DNA of 64,000 nt from G965222535 sp965222535 (GTDB lineage Bacteria > Pseudomonadota > Gammaproteobacteria > HK1). Of the stretch, positions 1 through 7,821 are shown piece after piece. The translations under genes were made by a program, and so were the position numbers. The stretch's first letter is position 1; each line of letters opens with the position of its first letter. Location: assembly GCA_965222535.1 (NCBI GenBank), contig OZ244957.1, positions 2,356,001 through 2,420,000 on the forward strand, read 5' to 3'. The notes under the pieces are model-generated. The model was not told the DNA's origin and made no database searches. It was given only the letters and a program-made list of their open reading frames with translations.

Positions 1-890
1 GAGCGGTGGCAAAAGACACAGTACTCAGTGACCGTTGCGCAAAGCGCACGTGCCGCTAGCAAGGCGGCGGTGGCGATGAACCCATCCACTAAGATGATCA
101 TGCGTTGCGCCGCTGCCGCCAGCATGCCGCCGGCGATGGCGGCGATTTCAAAGCCACCGACTTCGGCCAACAGCGCCAACGGATCGGCACCGGTCGTCGA
201 TCCGAGGCTTGCTTTGGCGCGCCGCCAGGCAGTTACGGCGACCGCGGTTTTATGCTGCAACTGGGCGGCGTCGACGCCAGCGCCGCGCCCCACGCAATGG
301 CGCACATCGCGTTCAAGGAATAATGCCATCAATAGCGCTGCGCTGGTGGTATTGCCGATTCCCATATCACCGAAGCCGATCACATTGCAGCCGGTGAGCG
401 CGACGCGACGCACCGCCTCCTGCCCAAGAAGCAGTGCGCTGACGGTTTGTACATGGGTCATCGCAGGCTGTTTGGCGGCGTTGGCGGTACCCGCCGCCAC
501 GGGAGCCTGCCACAGCAGCGGATGCGTAGGCAGCGGCGTTGCAACGCCGGCGTTGACGATCTGCAAGGCGATCCCGTTATTTTCAGCGAAGGCGTTGATA
601 GCCGCTCCGCCTTTGATAAAATTGTGCACCATTTGCGCCGTTACCGCTGCCGGATAAGGGCTGACTCCTTCCGCTGTAAGGCCATGATCAGCGGCGCAGA
701 CGAGGATCGTTGGGCACCGCAGACAGGGACTTAGGGTGCGCTGCACCAGCCCCAGTTGCAGCGCCAGCACCTCCAGTTGACCAAGCGATCCGAGCGGCTT
801 GGTTTTGGTGTCAATTTTCTCCTTTAATGCGGCTTCCAATACGCGGTCAAGGGCTTCGACGGCAGGAGGAGAATAGCCCATCCCGCGCAT
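1..890 (-). CDS. cobT: Nicotinate-nucleotide--dimethylbenzimidazole phosphoribosyltransferase (3' end outside window)
   Basis: Makes alpha-ribazole phosphate for the lower ligand of cobalamin from nicotinate mononucleotide and dimethylbenzimidazole. The minus-strand frame read from position 890 gives about 296 residues without a stop before the window edge. Family hallmarks are visible: TKPLGSLGQLE near the N-terminus, CAADHGLTAEGVSPYP, VTAQMVHNFIKGGAAIN, GDMGIGNTTSAALL, GRGAGVD and VGGFEIAAIAGGM followed by DGF. The catalytic Glu region lies beyond the edge. The ATG shares one base with the cobN stop (TGATG), so translation is probably coupled to cobN. A second in-frame ATG lies three codons later. 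The name cobT follows Salmonella usage and should not be confused with the cobaltochelatase subunit CobT. Confidence 0.92.
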   Translation of the reverse strand, partial: MRGMGYSPPAVEALDRVLEAALKEKIDTKTKPLGSLGQLEVLALQLGLVQRTLSPCLRCPTILVCAADHGLTAEGVSPYPAAVTAQMVHNFIKGGAAINAFAENNGIALQIVNAGVATPLPTHPLLWQAPVAAGTANAAKQPAMTHVQTVSALLLGQEAVRRVALTGCNVIGFGDMGIGNTTSAALLMALFLERDVRHCVGRGAGVDAAQLQHKTAVAVTAWRRAKASLGSTTGADPLALLAEVGGFEIAAIAGGMLAAAAQRMIILVDGFIATAALLAARALCATVTEYCVFCHR

Positions 891-3800
891 CAGCCGGCGC
901 TCGAGGGTGGCGATGCATTTTCTTCTGATGCTGATGCTGATGCTGATGCTGATGTTGATGCATCGCCACCCTCGAGCGCCAGTTGCTTGAGCGCTGTTAG
1001 CGCCGAATTTGAACGCGGCTGCCACAGCCGCCGTTCGATCGCTTCCAGCAGGCGCTGGCTGATTTCGCGCAATGCGGCATCGTTGTTGGTCTGCAGAAAA
1101 TGGCGTACTCGTTCGTCGTTTAGGTAAGCATCAAACACCGCATCAAAATGATGATCGCGTACCGCCTTGGCGGTAGCGGCGAAGGCAAACAGATAGTCAA
1201 CGGTAGCGGCCAGTTCAAAACCGCCTTTATAGCCATGACGCATGATCCCTGCAATCCATTTTGGGTTCACCACCCGAGCGCGTACGACGCGACCGACCTC
1301 GTATTCCAAGGTGGTGATCCGCGGCTTCTCGGGGTTTGAATGATCATTATGGTAAATAGCTGGCTGCTGACCTGAGAAATAGCGTACCGCCGCCGCCGCG
1401 CCGCCTTCAAATTGGTAGTAGTCATCCGAATCAAGCAGATCGTGCTCGCGGTTGTCTTGGTTGTGCAACACTGCCTCAGCCCCCGCTAGGCGCTGCTCAA
1501 ACAAGCGCTGTTGGGCGCTGCCGTAACTGCCCTCGCCGTAGGCATATCCGCCCCAAGCGATATAAGCGCGCGCCAGATCCTCATCGGTGCTCCAGCAGCG
1601 TTCGTCGATCAAGGCCTGTAGCCCGGCACCGTATGCCCCTGGTTTGGCACCGAAGATGCGGTAGCTGGCGCGCCGCTGGGCGGTTTCCGCACGCTCTCCA
1701 GCGGCTTGCATGGCGTTGGCATCGGCGGTTACGCAAGCGGCCAGCGGGTTAATCGAGGGTGGCTCGTCCAACGCTGCCACTGCGCGCACGGCGGCGTCCA
1801 ACAGTGCGATCTGCGCGGGGAAGGCATCGCGGAAGAATCCCGATACGCGCAACACCACGTCAACTCTCGGGCGATCGAGCAGCCCTGGCGGTAAGATCTC
1901 AAAACCACTGACACGCCCAGACTCTTGATCCCATTGCGGCTTGACCCCAAGGAACGCCAGCGCTTGGGCGATGTCATCACCTCCAGTGCGCATATTCGCC
2001 GTGCCCCAGGCCGAGAGCACCACGCGCCGCGGCCATTCACCGTGTTGCTGGCGGTGGTGTTCAAGCAGCAATGAGGCTGACTGCCAACCCAGTCGCCAAG
2101 CCGTCGGCGTCGGTACCGTGCGTGTATCAACGGCATAAAAATTGCGCCCCGTGGGCAGTACTTCAGGGCGACCACGGGACGGCGCGCCAGACGGCCCTGG
2201 ATGCACGTAGCGCCCGTCCAAAGCGGCAAGCAAACCGGCGATCTCGGCCTCCCCGCAGGCGTCCAACTGCGGTGCGATGGTGTTTCCAATCGCCTCAAGC
2301 ACCGCTGCCGTACAGGACCACTCAGGTAGGCACGCTTGCTGCCCTGAAATAAACCTTAACCCCAGTTGATGAATGCGCTCCACGGTATCGCCGCACGAGC
2401 GCCAAGGTGTTTTCTGATCCAATGCCGCCAATGCGGCGGGGCGCTTCCCGTTCCATGGCGCGCCGAGCTGATCAATGCTCAGTGGATCGAAATCGGTTAA
2501 CTGCAAGTCTCTTGCGATCGCCCGTGGCAATGAGGCACCGCCTGCCTTGTCAAAGCCGCGCGGCAAGCGCACCAACGCGGCAAGTAAGTTATCACGCAAC
2601 GCTCCGCTGGGGCTGCGACCGAAAATATGCAGGCCATCACGGATCTGCAGCTCTTTAAGTTCACACAGGTAGTTATCGAGCTTTTCGAGCGCCTTGTCGT
2701 TGTTGTCCGCGGCGATGATCCCGCAATCACTGCTGACGCCCATATCAGCGCTCAATGCTAGGATTTCCTTGCGCAGCAGTTGGATGCGTCGCGGATCAAC
2801 GCCAGCAGCTTGGTAGTATTCATCCACCAACTGCTCCAGATTGGCTAATGCGCCATAGCCCTCAGCGCGCGTCAGCGGCGGCGTCAGGTGATCGATGATC
2901 ACCGCTTGAGAGCGGCGTTTAGCTTGTGTACCTTCCCCTGGATCATTGACGATGAAGGGGTAGATATGCGGCAACGGGCCGAGTAGTGCTTCAGGAAAAC
3001 ACGTTTCAGATAGTGCGATGGCTTTGCCGGGCAGCCATTCCAGCGAGCCATGTTTGCCGACATGCACCACTGCGTGTATACGCTGCGGGTTGCGCAGCCA
3101 CAGATAAAATGCCAAGTAACCGTGGGTTGGCACCAAGTCGGGATCATGGTAGCTGCGCAGCGGATCGATATGGTAGCCGCGCGTCGGTTGCAGCCCGACA
3201 ATCACCTGACCAAAACGCAGCACCGAGAGGGCGAATCCGCAGTGCTCGGGCACATAGCTGGGATCGTCTTGCGGTGCTCCCCAGCGCTCCCTGATGGCGC
3301 TTTGTAAGCGCTCAGGTAAGCACTGAAAACCTTCAAGGTAGTCATCTAGCGCCAGCCAATCGGTGATCGTGCGTCCGGCGACGGCGGCGTTGGTTGGTCC
3401 GCGGCGCAGGCGCTCGATCAACGCATTCCCGTCGTGTGGCACATCAGCGACGCGATACCCTGCCTTGGTCAGCGCCTGCAACAACACGATCATCGTGCTT
3501 GGCGTATCAAGGCCGACACCGTTAGCCAGACGCCCGTCGCGATTCGGGTAGTTAGCCAAGATCAGGGCGACGCGCCGCTGTGCTTGCGGCGTTCGCTGCA
3601 GACGCAGCCAAGCACACGCCAAGTCAGCGACGAAAGCGACGCGATCAGGCAGCGGCTCATAGCGCGCTAGAGCATACTGGGTGCGCTGGTCAAAGCGCGC
3701 TTCGGCCTTGAATGACACGGCGCGCGACAGGATCCGTCCGTCCACTTCTGGCAACGCCACGTGCATGGCGATGTCGCGTGCACTCAAGCCATGCTGGCTC

Positions 3801-4735
3801 TGCTCCCAGTCAGCACGCTCGCTGGTCGCAAAAATGACTTGCAGCACCGGCACATCAAAGGCATCAAATGGCGTTTTGAGACGCTCGCCGCTAGGGGACG
3901 AAACGGAAAAACCGAGGGTGTTGAGTACGATCCCTAACGGTACGGCGCTCAGCCATTGCTCGATCATTGCAGCGGCGAGCGGATCTTTGAGGGTGGTGCA
4001 GTAAATCGGCAACGGTTGTATGCCGCGTTCAATGGCGGCGGCGATCAACGCATCCACCGCCGTCAGATTGGCACCCTGCAGCAAGGCGCGATAGAACACC
4101 AGCGCCACCACGGGCGCATCAGCCGCCGCTTGACCAAGCCTTGCGTACCACTGCTGCTGTATATCTTCAAGCGTACAGGCACCGTGCTCCGGCCAATAAA
4201 GGCCTGCTCTTGGCAGCGCCGTTGGCTCGCGCCACAAAACCGCCGTTGTCGGTGCGATGAGGCTCGCGGCGTAGCGCAGCAGATGGCACGCATTGAGCGG
4301 CCCGCCGTGCACGCAGTACTGCCACAAGCGATGCGCTGGTTCCGCTGCCAAGGTTGAAATGGCGCTCAACTCCGGATCCGGCTGCTCATCTCCAGGGAGC
4401 GCGGCAAACGCGATTCCGTTAGCGCGGCACGCCGCCTCGATCTGCTCAAGCCCGTAGCGCCAGTAAGGAATGCCGCCCAATACGCGAACGATCACCAACT
4501 GCGCCTGACGGATCACTTGGTCGATATACAGATCAACCGACATCGGATGCGAAAGATGCATCAGATTGGCTAGGCGCAGCGAGGGTGTTGCGCTATCCAA
4601 CTGCGCCTGGGCCGCCGCGAGTCCTGCTAATTCGCTGTCGGCGGCGGATAAAAACACAATATCCGCCGCCGACTGCTGCAGATCTACTGCCTGACCATCA
4701 GCAATAGTGCCCACCGTGGCGCGCAGTAAGTGCAT
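890..4735 (-). CDS. cobN: Cobaltochelatase large subunit CobN
   Basis: Large subunit of the ATP-dependent aerobic-type cobaltochelatase that inserts cobalt into hydrogenobyrinic acid a,c-diamide; it normally works with CobS and CobT-type AAA/metal-site subunits, which are not in this window. The 1281 residues match the family size. The signature HVGKHGSLEWLPGK is near residue 555, and LRKEILALSADMGVSSDCG and the late YNDHSNPEKPRITTLEYEVGRVVRARVVNPKWI-type block are recognisable. The start MHLLRATVG fits family N-termini; no strong ribosome site is seen. The last 20 residues carry a Ser/Ala dipeptide run from a hexanucleotide repeat inside a perfect inverted repeat, which looks like a later addition to the tail. 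cobT follows with a one-base overlap. Confidence 0.95.
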   Translation of the reverse strand: MHLLRATVGTIADGQAVDLQQSAADIVFLSAADSELAGLAAAQAQLDSATPSLRLANLMHLSHPMSVDLYIDQVIRQAQLVIVRVLGGIPYWRYGLEQIEAACRANGIAFAALPGDEQPDPELSAISTLAAEPAHRLWQYCVHGGPLNACHLLRYAASLIAPTTAVLWREPTALPRAGLYWPEHGACTLEDIQQQWYARLGQAAADAPVVALVFYRALLQGANLTAVDALIAAAIERGIQPLPIYCTTLKDPLAAAMIEQWLSAVPLGIVLNTLGFSVSSPSGERLKTPFDAFDVPVLQVIFATSERADWEQSQHGLSARDIAMHVALPEVDGRILSRAVSFKAEARFDQRTQYALARYEPLPDRVAFVADLACAWLRLQRTPQAQRRVALILANYPNRDGRLANGVGLDTPSTMIVLLQALTKAGYRVADVPHDGNALIERLRRGPTNAAVAGRTITDWLALDDYLEGFQCLPERLQSAIRERWGAPQDDPSYVPEHCGFALSVLRFGQVIVGLQPTRGYHIDPLRSYHDPDLVPTHGYLAFYLWLRNPQRIHAVVHVGKHGSLEWLPGKAIALSETCFPEALLGPLPHIYPFIVNDPGEGTQAKRRSQAVIIDHLTPPLTRAEGYGALANLEQLVDEYYQAAGVDPRRIQLLRKEILALSADMGVSSDCGIIAADNNDKALEKLDNYLCELKELQIRDGLHIFGRSPSGALRDNLLAALVRLPRGFDKAGGASLPRAIARDLQLTDFDPLSIDQLGAPWNGKRPAALAALDQKTPWRSCGDTVERIHQLGLRFISGQQACLPEWSCTAAVLEAIGNTIAPQLDACGEAEIAGLLAALDGRYVHPGPSGAPSRGRPEVLPTGRNFYAVDTRTVPTPTAWRLGWQSASLLLEHHRQQHGEWPRRVVLSAWGTANMRTGGDDIAQALAFLGVKPQWDQESGRVSGFEILPPGLLDRPRVDVVLRVSGFFRDAFPAQIALLDAAVRAVAALDEPPSINPLAACVTADANAMQAAGERAETAQRRASYRIFGAKPGAYGAGLQALIDERCWSTDEDLARAYIAWGGYAYGEGSYGSAQQRLFEQRLAGAEAVLHNQDNREHDLLDSDDYYQFEGGAAAAVRYFSGQQPAIYHNDHSNPEKPRITTLEYEVGRVVRARVVNPKWIAGIMRHGYKGGFELAATVDYLFAFAATAKAVRDHHFDAVFDAYLNDERVRHFLQTNNDAALREISQRLLEAIERRLWQPRSNSALTALKQLALEGGDASTSASASASASEENASPPSSAG
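896..980. repeat. Perfect 23-bp inverted repeat around a CTGATG hexanucleotide run
   Basis: Left arm 896-918 and right arm 958-980 are exact reverse complements. The loop holds five perfect copies of CTGATG (925-954) and one variant. The structure lies in the last codons of cobN, and its inner edge is within about 6 bases of the cobT start. In the cobN mRNA it would form a very stable stem just before the coupled start. Confidence 0.9.
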
Positions 4736-4970
4736 GGGGTTATGGTGCCGGTTTGTCAGTGATGGGGGGTGGGTAAAAAATTCAATGCCTGATCCAACGC
4801 TTCAGAGATTGATAGTGGGATCATTAAAAAAAGACGCACCGCGGAACAGTTATGAATAATACACATGGGCATCTCGAAAAATGGCAACGGGATGGGGGTT
4901 GAGGGAAAGGGCATGATCACCTGTAACGTAAGCCCTTCTGTCGATACCAAACAGATAGCCAAAGCTCTTC
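4736..4970. other. Intergenic region upstream of cobN
   Basis: 235 bases between the cobN start and the end of the Fic gene. It contains a partial dispersed repeat (4867-4936). I looked for a cobalamin riboswitch B12 box on the minus strand and did not see one. Confidence 0.6.
4867..4936 (+). repeat. Dispersed CCTCGAAAA repeat, partial copy
   Basis: Starts GGGCATCTCGAAAAATGGC and continues GGGATGGGGGTTGAGGGAAAGG, then ATGATCACCTGTAACGTAAGCC. The right end with AATAGACAAGCCCC is missing. It matches the left part of the copy at 25757-25905 almost base for base. Confidence 0.85.
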
Positions 4971-6080
4971 TCATCTAACTATTTGCAAAAGCGCTTCAAA
5001 GGACAGCAGTGCGGGCTCCCGCCCTCTAGAGGGGCGCAGTTGATTAATGATCTTAGCTTTTCTTAGCACGCGGATATACCCTGCGGCGCGTTGGCGGGTA
5101 ATATTTAGCCGTTGATGTAGAGCCGGTGCGCGAAATGTCGGGGTATCAAATAGCATGTCTAGGATGTATATCGCTTGGTCGCTATGCAGCAGGGCAGAAA
5201 TTTCGTTCTTTTTTTGATCGTATAACGTGATTATGTTGCGCACGGTTCGCAAATTATTTTTAGACTGCTCGATTACCGCAGTTAGAAAAAACGCGACCCA
5301 TCCCAGCCAGTCACCTTGTTTGGATATATTCCCTAAACATTGGTAGTAGCTATCTCGATGTGCCTCCAGATATCCGCTTAGGTATAACGAGGGGCTTACT
5401 ATACTGCCCCGTTTTGCCAGAAACAGGGGGATTAAAATTCGCCCAATGCGCCCATTGCCGTCATCAAACGGATGGATTAATTCGAACTGCGCATGCATCA
5501 TTGCAGCTTGAACTATCGGATCAAGCGCCTCATCGATGTTATTTGCGTAATCTATAAACTGCTCTAGCAGGTCTTGTAATACATAGGATGCAGGCGGCAC
5601 ATAGATGGCTTGCTCTATGGTACAGCCGCGAGGCCCTATCCAGTTTTGGGTGTTTCTGAATTGGCCTAGGGTTTTGTCTTGGCCCCTCACCCCGCGCATC
5701 AGGTGCTCGTGCATTTGACGTAGCAAATGCAGCGATAGCCGCGGCTGTGTATCCAAGATGCTGCTAGCAGTGCTTAGGGTACTTCTGTAGTTTAGAATTT
5801 CTTGTATATCGGCACTTTTCTCAGGTGGGAATTCCTCGCCAGCTTGTTGTTGATAGACTTCATCTGCCGTCGCGATGGTACCTTCAATGCGCGAGGATAA
5901 TTCTGCCTCTTTCATTACCAAAGGCGATAGCATCACTTCTGGATTGACCAAGCTCTCTAATAAGCCGTCATATCGAGACAGGCTGGCATTTGCCTGACCG
6001 ATCAGGGCTACAACCCGCTCCAGGCGAAGGTTCTGGGGGGGGAATTCGTCGAGGCTTTGGGGTGCCATTGCGGTATGCAT
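4971..6080 (-). CDS. Fic domain protein (probable AMP transferase, N-terminally inhibited type)
   Basis: Fic proteins usually transfer AMP from ATP onto Ser, Thr or Tyr of a target. With the start used here the protein has 369 residues, typical of the cytosolic Fic_N-Fic-wHTH architecture. The active motif HPFDDGNGRIGR is complete at about residues 202-213, including the catalytic His. SSRIEGT near residues 61-67 fits the inhibitory (S/T)xxxE(G/N) helix of the class with an N-terminal inhibitor, so activity is probably auto-repressed. The C-terminal 90 residues look like a winged helix (ITRQRAAGYIRVLRKAKII). An ORF extends up to 6194, but those extra codons run into the 107-bp tandem repeat, so MHTAMAPQSL at 6080 (or MAPQSL at 6068) is preferred. 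No antitoxin gene is adjacent. Target unknown. Confidence 0.88.
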   Translation of the reverse strand: MHTAMAPQSLDEFPPQNLRLERVVALIGQANASLSRYDGLLESLVNPEVMLSPLVMKEAELSSRIEGTIATADEVYQQQAGEEFPPEKSADIQEILNYRSTLSTASSILDTQPRLSLHLLRQMHEHLMRGVRGQDKTLGQFRNTQNWIGPRGCTIEQAIYVPPASYVLQDLLEQFIDYANNIDEALDPIVQAAMMHAQFELIHPFDDGNGRIGRILIPLFLAKRGSIVSPSLYLSGYLEAHRDSYYQCLGNISKQGDWLGWVAFFLTAVIEQSKNNLRTVRNIITLYDQKKNEISALLHSDQAIYILDMLFDTPTFRAPALHQRLNITRQRAAGYIRVLRKAKIINQLRPSRGREPALLSFEALLQIVR

Positions 6081-6116
6081 GTGACATCTTGCATGGGAGC
6101 ACTTGGCAGTCGCATG

Positions 6117-6309
6117 CAGTGCTTGGACTTTGGTTTTGTGTATGCTGTTGGTAGTTTTCAGTATACACAAATGATGTTGTGTCACATATAACAAACACTA
6201 ACTTATGCAGTTAGGCCCGGCAGCAGTGCTTGGACTTCGATTTGTGTATGCTGTTGGTAGTTTTCAGTATACACAAATGATGTTGTGTCACATATAACAA
6301 ACACTAACT
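6117..6309 (+). repeat. 107-bp tandem repeat array, left part (units 1 and 2)
   Basis: Unit 1 spans 6117-6223; unit 2 begins at 6224 and is cut at 6309 by the IS. Each unit begins CAGTGCTTGGACTT and holds a 9-bp inverted repeat TTTGTGTAT / ATACACAAA with a 19-base spacer, then GTTGTGTCACATATAACAAAC. The array lies directly upstream of the Fic gene. Confidence 0.92.
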
Positions 6310-7451
6310 ATTCCGTGCCGGCACATTGTGTACCCATCCGTAGCCATCCTCTATTCTTAGCGAGAGAGGTATTAGGGCAGTTGGTAAGGGAAGCGGAAGA
6401 AAGGAGCCCGTAGGGCGACTGGCGTCCGCTTCCCTTACCTCAAACATTTTCCGAGGCACCGAAACGATGAACCTTCAACTCCACAAAAACGCACGCACCT
6501 CACCGGCTATCCGCCGAGAATTACAAGCCCAGCCGGCCTCTATTACCAACAAAGAGCTGGCAGACCTTTATCATCTCAACCGCCACACGGTAGCCAAGTG
6601 GCGCAAGCGTCAAGGTACTGCCGAGGCATCCTCCCGCCCGCATACCATTCACGCCAATCTCTCCCCTGCACAAGAGCAAATAACGGTTGCCTTGCGAACC
6701 AACCTGCTACTCCCCTTGGACGACCTATTGGCCGTCACACATGAATTCCTCAACACCACGGTCTCGCGTTCGGGCTTGAGCCGTTGTTTGCGCCGACATA
6801 ACGTTTCTAATCTCAACGTGTTACGTGAGCAGCTTGAACCTTCCGTTGCGACTGCCAAGCCGAAACCCTTCAAGAACTATGAACCCGGGTTTGTCCACGT
6901 AGACATCAAATACCTTCCTAAAATGCCTGACGAACCTCGACACAAGTACTTGTTCGCTGCCATTGACCGCTCAACCCGCTGGGTTTATGTCGAAATCCAT
7001 GACAACAAGTCGGCGCAAACCGCGAATGAGTTTCTTAGCCGTTTGATTGACAAGGCACCTTTTACCATCAATAAAATCCTTACCGACAACGGCAAGGAAT
7101 TCACCGACCGTTTCTGTGCCACGGGTGAACGGCAGCCCACCGGGCGTCATCCCTTTGATAAAACGTGCCAAGTTCACAATATCGTGCACCGCCTCATCAA
7201 ACCCCGGCACCCGCAAACCAATGGGATGATTGAACGCTTCAACGGCCGTATCGCTGAAATCCTCAATACCTACCACTTCGACTCCTCTCAAACCCTGTCT
7301 CAAACTATCCTTCGCTATGTTAGACTCTACAATCATGCCATTCCCCAGAAATCTTTAGGTCACCTATCCCCTATGAGTGCTATGCAACAGTGGCAACAAA
7401 AAACGCCTCATCGGTTCAAAGAACTCGCCTACAACCTCACGGAACCCGACA
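6310..7451 (+). mobile_element. IS481-type insertion sequence inside the 107-bp array
   Basis: The element splits unit 2 of the array. The unit is continuous if 6310-7451 is removed, and ACTAACT occurs on both sides (6303-6309 and 7452-7458), consistent with a 7-bp target duplication. Internal sequences TTCCGTG near both ends are inverted, but they are not at equal distances from the inferred borders, so the exact ends carry a few bases of uncertainty. Confidence 0.82.
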
Positions 7452-7456
7452 ACTAA
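6467..7456 (+). CDS. IS481-family transposase
   Basis: DDE/RNase H-fold transposase of 329 residues. An N-terminal helix-turn-helix is suggested by ITNKELADLYHLNRHTVAKWRKR. The catalytic acids are in FVHVDIKYLP, ILTDNGKEFTDR and NGMIERFNGRI, followed by the usual YNHAIPQKSLGHLSP tail. The reading frame appears intact. The TAA stop (7454-7456) lies in the duplicated target sequence rather than inside the element, so the C-terminal end depends on the insertion site. A remnant of a related transposase is at 42375-42500. Confidence 0.93.
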   Translation: MNLQLHKNARTSPAIRRELQAQPASITNKELADLYHLNRHTVAKWRKRQGTAEASSRPHTIHANLSPAQEQITVALRTNLLLPLDDLLAVTHEFLNTTVSRSGLSRCLRRHNVSNLNVLREQLEPSVATAKPKPFKNYEPGFVHVDIKYLPKMPDEPRHKYLFAAIDRSTRWVYVEIHDNKSAQTANEFLSRLIDKAPFTINKILTDNGKEFTDRFCATGERQPTGRHPFDKTCQVHNIVHRLIKPRHPQTNGMIERFNGRIAEILNTYHFDSSQTLSQTILRYVRLYNHAIPQKSLGHLSPMSAMQQWQQKTPHRFKELAYNLTEPDN

Positions 7457-7690
7457 CTTATGCAGTTAGGCCCGGTAGCAGTGCTTGGACTTCGGTTTTG
7501 TGTATGCTGTTGGTAGTTTTCAGTATACACAAATGATGTTGTGTCACATATAACAAACACTAACTTATGCAGTTAGGCCCGGTAGCAGTGCTTGGACTTC
7601 GGTTTTGTGTATGCTGTTGGTAGTTTTCAGTATACACAAATGATGTTGTGTCACATATAACAAACACTAACTTATGAGTTAGGCCCAGCA
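7452..7690 (+). repeat. 107-bp tandem repeat array, right part (end of unit 2, units 3 and 4)
   Basis: The tail of unit 2 runs to 7478. Unit 3 is 7479-7585 and unit 4 is 7586 to about 7690, the last with a small deletion near its end (CTTATGAGTTAGG). Units 3 and 4 are nearly identical to units 1 and 2. The remaining bases to 7821 show nothing recognisable. Confidence 0.92.
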
Positions 7691-7821
7691 GTTCGGAGAA
7701 AGCATCGGATAAAAGAGGGTAGGGGTACTGGCTTGCGGTTTAATCCAGCAACGTCAATCCCGGTGTAGACATCAAGCGGAGCTAGGCTGCCGGGAACCTT
7801 TCGTAGCATAGTGTTAATTGT

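Noticed and set aside
28..657. Long plus-strand frame of 209 codons
   Set aside because: It is the antisense shadow of cobT; the minus strand gives clear CobT motifs.
4736..4970. Cobalamin riboswitch before cobN
   Set aside because: No B12-box sequence or typical paired elements found; the space is largely a dispersed repeat.
6117..7690. CRISPR array
   Set aside because: Units are contiguous 107-bp tandem copies without unique spacers, and no cas gene is near.
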